A stretch of 64,000 bases of DNA from NCBI GenBank assembly GCA_038093515.1, contig JBBPSI010000062.1:1-64000 (forward strand). The letters run 5' to 3'. The translations under genes were made by a program, and so were the position numbers. Source of the DNA: Butyriboletus loyo. Taxonomy: Eukaryota > Basidiomycota > Agaricomycetes > Boletales > Boletaceae. Shown one piece after another: positions 57,063 to 64,000 of this stretch. The notes under the pieces were generated by a model. The model was not told the origin of the DNA, did not search any database, and saw nothing but the letters and a program-made list of their open reading frames with translations. Position 1 is the first letter of the stretch. Each line of letters opens with the position of its first letter.

Positions 57063-59090
57063 TCATCCTCGAATGGACGTCGTCGAAGAACCTCTTCGAT
57101 GCCCGCTGTGCCTGTGCTCGGGAGGCGGCGGTGGTGGCGGTTTCGACAATAAATTAAAGGGTAGACGGCGCGTGATTGCAGCTGCAGCCGAAGACGAAGC
57201 ACCGCGGTTGCTCTTTCTTGGCGGTTCTGGGAAGTGTGCATATTGTGTCGATGGCCCAGCGTATATCTCTGGCTCTTCAGCTAGCTTCTCCTCGTAACGA
57301 GGGTAGTCAGACGAAGATGCCCTACAGACTATGGGAGTAGGAGAAAGAGAGGGCTGCCCAGGACGTGCACTACTGGGGTTCGTCCCGGCCCTATTTCGAA
57401 ACGCATCACTCTGTCCGGGCTGCGTGGGAATGGGGACAGGGGAGGGCGATGTTCGCAGCTGCGCAGCAGAAAAAGAGGGTCGCAAAAGCCTTCGGGGAGC
57501 TGTCGTACCCGTTATTGCTAGCGAAGAGATGCCATCGAGTTCATCACCGCTAGCTGAAGGTCCTCCCGAACCGAAAGTCGGCCCAGCTTGCGACTTGTTA
57601 TCCGTCGAGGACGTTCCCGCGCTTCCACTTCGGTTCCGTCTCATGTACTTCTCCATTTCGTCCGCATCCCGTTCTCGCATCCGATTTACAATGGGCGATA
57701 GTGATGCTTGAGGCGGAGGGTTGAGGGATAATGACTGCGAAGGTCCAGGAGAAGGTGCAGAAAAAGTACCGTTGCTACCTGCGGATGAAATGTTGTCTGA
57801 TCTCTGTGGTGGCGAATGCAAAAATTGAGGTGGCTGTCTAGGGTGATGAGATGCAGAAGAAGATAGTGAAGAAAGGCTCGCAGCCACGTTAGGCGCAAGT
57901 CCAACGCTGTCAAAGTCGCCACTGTCCGAAGTCGCTGTTGTGCGACTCCCACCGGAACCGCTTCGCATACGCGCAGTAACACTTTCAAGGTCTTTTGGCC
58001 TGACGGGCGTAGGACCAGACCGGTCTATCACAAGGCCGCCTCCCCATTCGCTCCCTCTAGCAGCGGCTTGAGCAAAGACCATACGTCGAGACTTTTTGTT
58101 GTTCTCGAATTGCAAACGGGCAGAATCCTGCAATGTATCCCTGGTGCTAAACCTGCCGATGACCGTTGGAGCGCTTCGCTCAGGGAAAGACGATTACTCA
58201 CGAATAAGCGTAGTCTGAGGCAGTGAACCCATCGTTGTTACGCGCAGCGAACTGACAACCTCGTTCGATCAACAGTTGGACTATCTGAGTCGTGTGATGA
58301 GCGCAACTTGGAACAAACGTCAACTTACACCCATACCGGTATGTGACCCCAAGAGCTGGCACTGACGATACAACCATTGACTCGGTCCTGCTCAGAAGAC
58401 AGAAATCAAAAACTCACTAGTGAAGAGGAGTGTTGCCTTTATTATCGGCCAAGTCAAAATCAGCGCCCAAATCACACAGCATCTAATAGCAAACCGATGA
58501 TGTATAATAAGAAAATAGCACGCGAGAACTGAGAAGTTCAGAATCCACGCACGCGAACGAGTTCTTCATTTCCTTTTAGAGCTGACATATGGAGTGCAGT
58601 TCTTCCCTGAGAGTTAGACCAATCAAGGATCCATGGATAGCGGTCATAGTACAGCCGGGCCATGCGTAGCGCGGCACCCATCTGGTCAACTTGAGATGGA
58701 CCAGGGGCATAGGGATTTGGTGGTGGTGGTTTGAAATCGGCGAGAAGCATGAGAATCGTATTACTCTCTGCATCCTGGTCGTCAGGGTGTAAGCCGGGAG
58801 TTGAGCCGTGAGCGACGTGCAGGGTACACACTCTGCTGAGTTCTTCATCGTCGTGGCCAGCGGTTAGAAGAAACTCGAATGTCTCCTCGTGGCCAAGAGC
58901 AGCCGCCCATGCTAAAGACGTGTACCGCTTCGCGCCAGGGTCAGGATTTCGCATGTCCGTTCTTTGTAGAAGTCTCTTGACGAGAAAGAGATTGTTCTCT
59001 GTGGATGGATAAGCAGTTGTGGCGACGAGTACGGGGATTCGTACCTTTGACTGCTCTTCGAAGTCTCACTGTCGCATCTTTCTCTGCCAT
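57063..59090 (-). CDS. Ankyrin-repeat protein, probable TORC2 subunit AVO2
   Basis: The start MAEKDATVRLRRAVK leads into ankyrin repeats: NPDPGAKRYTSLAWAAALGH, the acidic HDDEELSR, WSNSQGRTALHMSALKGNEE, and further repeats in small exons down to about 58200. After the repeats comes EFENNKKSRRMVFAQAAARG-type sequence, then a long Ser/Pro-rich disordered tail with a polyproline run (KPPPPPPP) near the C-terminus. Repeats followed by a Ser-rich tail, and the wording of the first helix, match Avo2 of yeast TORC2, an accessory subunit. The match rests on layout, so Avo2 is a good guess rather than certain. The end is TGA 57063-57065. Head-to-head with the STEEP1-like gene (186 bp). Confidence 0.75.
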
Positions 59091-59276
59091 GGGGGGGAAG
59101 GTGAAGGTGAAGACGAAGATGCGTGAGGATTAATGAAACCATCCGGCGGACAATTGGACCTGCCAACAGTGCCAAGGTTCCCGAGTTGGTAGGATAGATC
59201 ACGTGAGCTATACTGAGGCGAATTGTATGGCCAACAAGTCGCCCGGGTTGTATCTTTCCAAGTTGCAGTGCCCGTC

Positions 59277-59959
59277 ATGCCCAAGGTCGTCTCCCGCTCA
59301 GCCGTTTCCTCCTCCACGGATGGTAAGCCTAGCCGCATCATCGTCGCAACGTCTCTTGTCTGAATCGCACTGTATCACAGCCCAGCCCACGGCGTCAGCG
59401 GCGGCAGCTCTTAGGGTGTACTGTGAGTCATCGGTCCCTTTACGAGTTTCGCCTTCACTCATCCGCGTTGACTCCACAGATTGCATCTGCGGAGAATTTG
59501 TTGTAAGTTTAACCGCCTCCACCCTATTTTTTTCCCACTTATGTATGCCGTTTTTTTTTTTTCAGCTTGTGATCGAAAAAAGTCTTGCGGAGCTCCCGAA
59601 GCGTCAAACGGATGGGGCTACTATCATACGTTCCCAGGATAGCGGTGTCATGAAAGCGGTGGTGTTCAAACTGAATGCCAGCCCTGTCGAACCTGTGCTC
59701 GTTGAAAGGTACGAGGTCATGACGTGAAGCGCCACGATTGCAGAGATTACTTGTCTCTTACAGGCGAGGAGGCCATGAAAGGCAGTACAGGTTCTCATGT
59801 CCTCGCTGTAACTTGTTGGTCGGATATCAATCCTTTCCGCCACCCGTCAAATCCGCACCGTATCTTTACATCTTGAAAGGCGCTCTGACACCGATTCAAG
59901 GCCAAGTTCCCAGGGATGCTTTCGATTTGGAAGATAATGTGACAATGTGCGACGTTTGA
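59277..59959 (+). CDS. STEEP1 (CXorf56/UPF0428)-family protein
   Basis: Five exons (59277..59322, 59381..59422, 59480..59502, 59566..59708, 59764..59959) close exactly to 149 aa. The start MPKVVSRSAVSSSTD matches the family, as do YYCICGEFVLVIEKSLAELP and RRGGHERQYRFSCPRCNL followed by VGYQSF. CxC...CPRC forms the probable zinc site. In mammals STEEP1 helps STING leave the ER by inducing membrane curvature. Fungi lack STING, so the ancestral role must lie in general ER export or the nucleus; this is inference. The third exon is only 23 nt. Length is shorter than the animal protein, which has a longer C-terminal tail. Confidence 0.88.
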
Positions 59960-60349
59960 CATGCGCTGGATGCAAACGATCTGGTTCCGAGCGGGTGGAA
60001 ATTATTTTGATTCCTCAAGTATTACCTGCCCTGCGCCTATTTACAAATAACATGTGATGTGCTATGACAATGCATTGTCGGCTGCACGGTTTATGATCGC
60101 ACTGAATGATGAGCGTTAGTAAATCAGAGATGTTACTCATTTCAACAAGAGTACGGCTCAGCTACCGTTGTAGAAAAGACTCACAAAGCACAGTCAGAGA
60201 CAAGTGCTTTCATACGAAGTGAATAAAAGTGACATCACCACCGCAAACGCAGAATGAAGATTTTATGGAGAAAGATACTCACACTCGAATTATGCCATGA
60301 GAGCGACGAAGGGAGAAGAGATGAAAGGACGAGGACGGTTTTTCCAGTT
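59960..60349. other. Spacer after STEEP1 homologue
   Basis: About 390 bp, AT-richer than the surroundings. No ORF, RNA or repeat recognised. Confidence 0.55.
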
Positions 60350-61110
60350 TTGTTTATGATGTGTACACACATACGCAAACAACCATCGCATGGGTTTCCT
60401 CTTCGGGCCATGTCATCGATTTTATCATGGTGACCAGCCTTTCTGGGTAATTCTGGTCGGTCGAATCTCTGGCCATAAGCTCTACGGACAACAAAACCAG
60501 CGCCGTACTGGTCGCCGCGACATCAACGGCAACCTTCCTCACATCGTCAGCAGTTCTCCGCCCCGAGCCTCTCGTTGCTGACCTGGCACTCGAAAGGGTT
60601 TACGCCACTCTCTGTTCCCCGCCTCGCATAACGCCTTTGCCATCTTCCCTCACGTACGACGAACTGCGCCACGTCCTTGGTGCTACCAACGGACGCACGT
60701 CACAAAATCAGCGCCACTCTTCCATCAAAGGCGGTCTAAAGAGGTGCTGCGTGTCATGTAACCAGTTCCTATTCAGTCATGCACTGCCAGCCAGCTGTCG
60801 TGTTGGATCCCAAAAGCACGCTCGTTCTCGAATTTCGGGAACACTATATCAGGCTTTATTGACCACGTCTTGTCACATCGTTTGCTTCGGGACCCGTCTT
60901 CTTATGGCGTAGACACCGGTGTTGTCTGAATTCAACGGCTTATTGCAGTTGCTCTTTCGCGATACCGCCACGCCGTCACCATCGGCACTGTTTCGCCCGG
61001 TTGCGTCGCGCATGCCGTCCTGTTGACGGCATGCGATGTTTTTGGACGCCCACCTGCTTGGAGATCACAGGAGAAGATGGTTCGGGGGTACCTAGAGATT
61101 ACTTACGCTA
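60350..61110 (+). other. Unresolved coding-like stretch (possible spliced gene or decayed gene)
   Basis: Coding-like sequence jumps between frames. From about 60480 to 60741 one frame reads STDNKTSAVLVAATST, VADLALERVYATLC and TYDELRHVLGATNGRT without a stop. A GT..AG join of 49 nt (60743 to about 60791) continues into SFSNFGNTISGFIDHVLSHR and LLRDPSSYGVDTG. After an in-frame TGA, the same frame goes on as YRHAVTIGTVSPGCVAHAVL with LTACDVFG. Composition and lack of low complexity suggest protein coding. A start codon is not clear; ATG 60428 followed by a 33-nt intron would fit. I do not recognise the product. Confidence 0.4.
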
Positions 61111-61461
61111 GTGGCCGGGAGACGTTAAGGTGGATATCTTGTCATTCACCGAAGATGCCGCCTGCAATACCGAAAGCGACTCGCTGCCAGGTATCTGTCG
61201 GTTCGTCCGCCACATCTACTTCCGAGTTTCTCATTTCGAGCTCCTTGCTTAGGCCCTTCAAGGCACAGGATTTCATTCCAACTTGTCTCATGAGTTCATC
61301 ATAATATTGGTAGCGCATGACACATTCATTTACTAGCACGTCAATGACATGGCGAGATATCGCTGTCTTCCTTCTTCCGACTTGATTCATACGGAGGCAA
61401 ACGTAATATTGAAAACGATGATAACCAACTATATTCTGTAAAGCCCGCTTGACCAAATGTG

Positions 61462-63056
61462 TCAGCTTCCATCAGGGAAAAGCACGATGGCACCAGGTAG
61501 AGCCGTAGACAAAGGAACAGGACTGTGCTGGGTTATACTTGACGGGTGTTCGCTCGCAGACGAGGGTATCGTGTTCGGGGACAGAGCCACTGCGCTCGAG
61601 GAGGAGGGCATAGCACTCGGAAGAGGCGTCGATTGTGTAGGACTCGGCAAGAAGTTGGCACGCAAGGCGCGGACGAGATGATGATCAGGGGTATCCCCGT
61701 GTATGTCGAACAAGTTGAGACCGCCCAACTTCACTTCCCTAGCCCAAGCTGCCTTTATACCGAGAGATTCGTTGTCATCGTATGGGATTGTCTGTCCAGC
61801 CGACTCCGAACGAAGGAAGGGAGTCGAGGAGCATGTATCCCATTCACGGGTGAAACCTGATGAGCCGCGAAAGGATCCATCTGAATACTGCGTGAGAATG
61901 CCCTGATTTACGAGTGACTGAAACTGGATTTGGGCACTATCATCGTCAGAATAAGCACGGGAAGTAGAACGTGTGTAGAGCCTTCTAGAGTAGGACTCGA
62001 CAATGTAGCCATATGCAGGGACGCCGAGTCGTATCTGGGATGCAGGAAAGCCGGCCGATGTCCAGGATTCCAGAGCGGCCACGGCGTTCTGGTTGGGCTG
62101 GGAGGAATTGCCGCAGCCGTCGGAGAGAGGGGCGTTTGGCCCTGGGGGCTGCCGGGCTAGAGTGAGGGTGAGGTGTGACCAAGTGTGTTCTTGCTCTTAA
62201 ATGGAGTCATTGTCAGACAGAGGGTGTCCTCTAGCAGGTTCGGTCGGGTTAGGGTGTTCGCATCGAGTGGGAGTGTCAATGGAGGCTTTAAATCGAGTGA
62301 GGGGTGAGTAATTGGGTGTGAGTGAAGGGCATGGGAGAAATGAGCGTACTCCCATAGGTGTCATAGTTCATGAGGGTGATCCAGTTGACAACCTTGGCGA
62401 AAGCAGATACGTCCTTCATCGGTTGACCGTCTGGGCCAGCAAAGGGGGAGTCTTGTACAGCAGCGGATATCATGGCACCTGGAGGGAGCTTCTGTCGAAG
62501 GTCTTTGAAGAACTCGAGCATGTTAATGGAATCGGTGGGACTCTTGTTGTTTCCCTGTTGGCCGACTTGACCCGGGTACTCCCAATCGATGTCGATGCCG
62601 TCAAGATCGTAAAGCCTGTAGGTTTTGAGGATGTTGTCGGCAAAGACGTTTCTGTTCTGCGGGGTTGCGACTGCGTTTGAAAAGTACCTGGTGGAGGCGT
62701 GAGGGGGTGAAATTGATAAGGGGCGACGGGACTGGCCTGCTGCCGGTCCAGCCACCGATGCTGAGCGAGACCGTTGACCCAGCGGCATGTGCCTGATTGA
62801 CGAGTTGTGCGAGCAAGGTGCGTGCGTTATCGGAGTCATATTGTAGCTCTTGGTTCTGGTCAGGGTAAGCGAAAGCAAAGATGAGGGCTTCGAATAGGGC
62901 ATAATCGATGGACTTTGGAGGTGCCCAGTCCGGATAATAGGCGATGATGCGGGGATCGTGAGGTGCTCTGGGATGCAAGGAGTGTGTGGGTGAGGAAGGA
63001 AGGGCGAAGGAAAGGAGGGGAAAGACTGCACAAGCGACAAGCATGAATGAGAACAT
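61462..63056 (-). CDS. Secreted GH18 chitinase
   Basis: Hydrolyses chitin for wall remodelling or nutrition. The signal peptide is MFSFMLVACAVFPLLSFALP. The TIM-barrel follows with IIAYYPDWAPPKSIDYALF, STVSLSIGGWTG, and the catalytic motif DLDGIDIDWEYPGQVGQQ with the proton-donor Glu. MISAAVQDSPFAGPDGQPM, VNWITLMNYDTYGS and RLGVPAYGYIVESY come later; the chain is cut by three to four introns. A Ser/Pro-rich tail of about 60 aa ends at TGA 61462-61464 without a clear chitin-binding module or GPI signal. Downstream on the same strand an open frame to 61142 could be joined by an alternative splice (see findings). It is head-to-head with a proline-rich ORF. Confidence 0.9.
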
Positions 63057-63200
63057 GGTGATGGGGAGGGAGGATGGGAGGTGTTGATTTGTAGGGTGGG
63101 CCAGCCACTGAAGGAGGGGACGGGGCTGACATGGATGCAACGACTCGACTCGGATTCGAAGCGAGACTGACTTCGGAGTCACCGCCACATGATCGCTCCG

Positions 63201-63208
63201 ATATAAAT
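63201..63208 (+). promoter_or_regulatory. TATA-like box (ATATAAAT)
   Basis: Lies 46 bp before the ATG at 63254 and just before a hexamer repeat. Its position suits transcription of the proline-rich ORF on the plus strand, which argues for the 63254 start rather than the upstream ATG at 63131. Confidence 0.45.
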
Positions 63209-63215
63209 CCATCCT

Positions 63216-63241
63216 TCGTCCTCGTCCTCGTCCTCGTCCTC
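63216..63241. repeat. Hexamer repeat (TCCTCG), about four copies
   Basis: Perfect tandem TCCTCG units between the TATA-like box and the ATG of the proline-rich ORF. Pyrimidine-rich leaders of this kind are common at fungal transcription starts. Confidence 0.8.
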
Positions 63242-63253
63242 ATCTCTTCATCC

Positions 63254-63778
63254 ATGTCCTTCTCTTCTCCTCCTCCTTCTCCTCCTCCCCCAATGCCGTC
63301 CCCCGTCCTCGTCCCAAAACCCCTCCCTTCTCCGCCCCCCTTTACAAAATCCACCCGTCGTCCCCAGATCCCTCTGTCCCTTAACCACGCCCTCTCTCGT
63401 CACGTCCTCCACCGCGCCCCCAGCACACCACGCTTCCCCCATCACGCGCCCAAGGCAGAGAACAAGCGTCGCCCTTCTTCGTCCCCTCGCACGCACTCTC
63501 AACCCCCATCTCGCTGCCGTTCCCCGCCACCCAGCCCCGCCATCCGCTCCCCGCCTCCCCCAGTCCCACCCATTCCTGCCTTTCTCCTCACCACAAACCA
63601 CTCCGTCATCAGGCCACCACGTCGACCATCCGCCCCAAATCACGTCTCTGCCTTTGACCTCTATCTTGATCATCCGAGGGTCCCCCCGAACATGTGCTGC
63701 GAATCACAAGCCGGTGGCGCGCTTACTTGCGTGCAGTTTTTCGCCGTGCACGACCCGACGGGACAGTGCCATTCTTGA
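63254..63778 (+). CDS. Proline-rich ORF, possibly an expressed gene
   Basis: Open for 174 codons from MSFSSPPPSPPPPMPSPVLV to TGA 63776-63778. It is dominated by Pro, Ser, His and Arg, with one less biased part (IPLSLNHALSRHVLHRAP) and a C-terminus holding several Cys (MCCESQAGGALTCVQFF). The frame could be an accident of C-rich sequence. The TATA-like box and pyrimidine tract upstream favour a real transcript. A GT at 63678 could be a splice donor, leaving the C-terminus unsure. Function unknown. Confidence 0.4.
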   Translation: MSFSSPPPSPPPPMPSPVLVPKPLPSPPPFTKSTRRPQIPLSLNHALSRHVLHRAPSTPRFPHHAPKAENKRRPSSSPRTHSQPPSRCRSPPPSPAIRSPPPPVPPIPAFLLTTNHSVIRPPRRPSAPNHVSAFDLYLDHPRVPPNMCCESQAGGALTCVQFFAVHDPTGQCHS

Positions 63779-64000
63779 TCATCCTCAGCACCACCTAACG
63801 CTCGTTCCCTTGCCATGCGCGATTGTATCATCTCTCCACCGAGTGCCGTGTTGTACTACTGTACTTCAACCTCGATGCTTTATCATTTCGCTCATCCTCA
63901 CTCCTCAACCGCTGTCCATCACTTGCTCTCAACAGTCTTTTCGCTTCGTACAACTATCTCGTGTATAATCACCTCACCACCCGCATTCCTTCATTCACCT
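63779..64000. other. Right edge, nothing recognised
   Basis: About 220 bp of C/T-rich sequence running to the window end. It could be the 3' region of the proline-rich ORF or the leader of a gene outside the window. Confidence 0.4.

Noticed and set aside
60361..60600. Minus-strand frame with a hydrophobic start (60354-60542)
   Set aside because: Overlaps the better plus-strand frame and has no partner exon.
63248..63673. Long Gly/Arg-rich open frame on the minus strand
   Set aside because: It is the mirror of the proline-rich plus-strand ORF; C-rich DNA gives open frames on both strands.
1..64000. Transposons, CRISPR arrays, rRNA or a metabolite gene cluster
   Set aside because: No terminal repeats, transposase or reverse-transcriptase motifs, no regular spaced repeats, no PKS/NRPS motifs were seen.

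Overview
The window is nuclear DNA of a filamentous basidiomycete, most likely an agaricomycete. Almost every gene is cut by several introns of about 45-65 bp with GT..AG borders. The genes are single-copy eukaryotic housekeeping genes in their fungal forms (RIM15, PRM10, BSD2, EFR3, PEX2). Two unassigned genes have a composition common in basidiomycetes. I see no bacterial operon, no CRISPR array, no rRNA and no intact transposon. There are about 32 protein genes and one tRNA gene, with very short spacers.

Layout. 1-5.1 kb: the 3' end of a coiled-coil gene, a RING-finger gene with a doubtful frame, tRNA-His(GTG) with a short intron, tRNase Z, and the THO-complex subunit THOC7. 5.2-13.9 kb: a ubiquitin-interacting-motif protein and the large RIM15 kinase. 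14.1-25 kb: mitochondrial ribosomal protein bS18m, proteasome deubiquitinase RPN11, an unassigned coiled-coil protein, EFR3, GARP subunit VPS52 and a small membrane protein. 25.2-35.7 kb: importin KAP120, a Cys/His-motif protein, an EF-hand MscS channel and folylpolyglutamate synthase. 35.7-48.1 kb: a BRCT protein, peroxin PEX2, the alpha subunit of cytosolic Phe-tRNA synthetase (FRS2), PRM10, a GNAT acetyltransferase, EMC10 and the beta subunit (FRS1). 48.5-64 kb: BSD2, an unassigned protein, diphthamide synthetase DPH6, a sucrose-type symporter, an AVO2-like ankyrin protein, a STEEP1-family protein, an unresolved coding-like stretch, a GH18 chitinase and a proline-rich ORF.

How they fit together. 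There is no obvious pathway cluster, but tRNA and translation functions recur: tRNA-His next to tRNase Z, both subunits of one aminoacyl-tRNA synthetase 5.3 kb apart, DPH6, a mitochondrial ribosomal protein and folate polyglutamylation. Ten neighbouring gene pairs are head-to-head with less than about 265 bp between start codons, so shared two-way promoters are probably the rule here. I reconstructed exon joins by hand. Where lengths and phases closed exactly I give exon coordinates; elsewhere only the outer limits are reliable.
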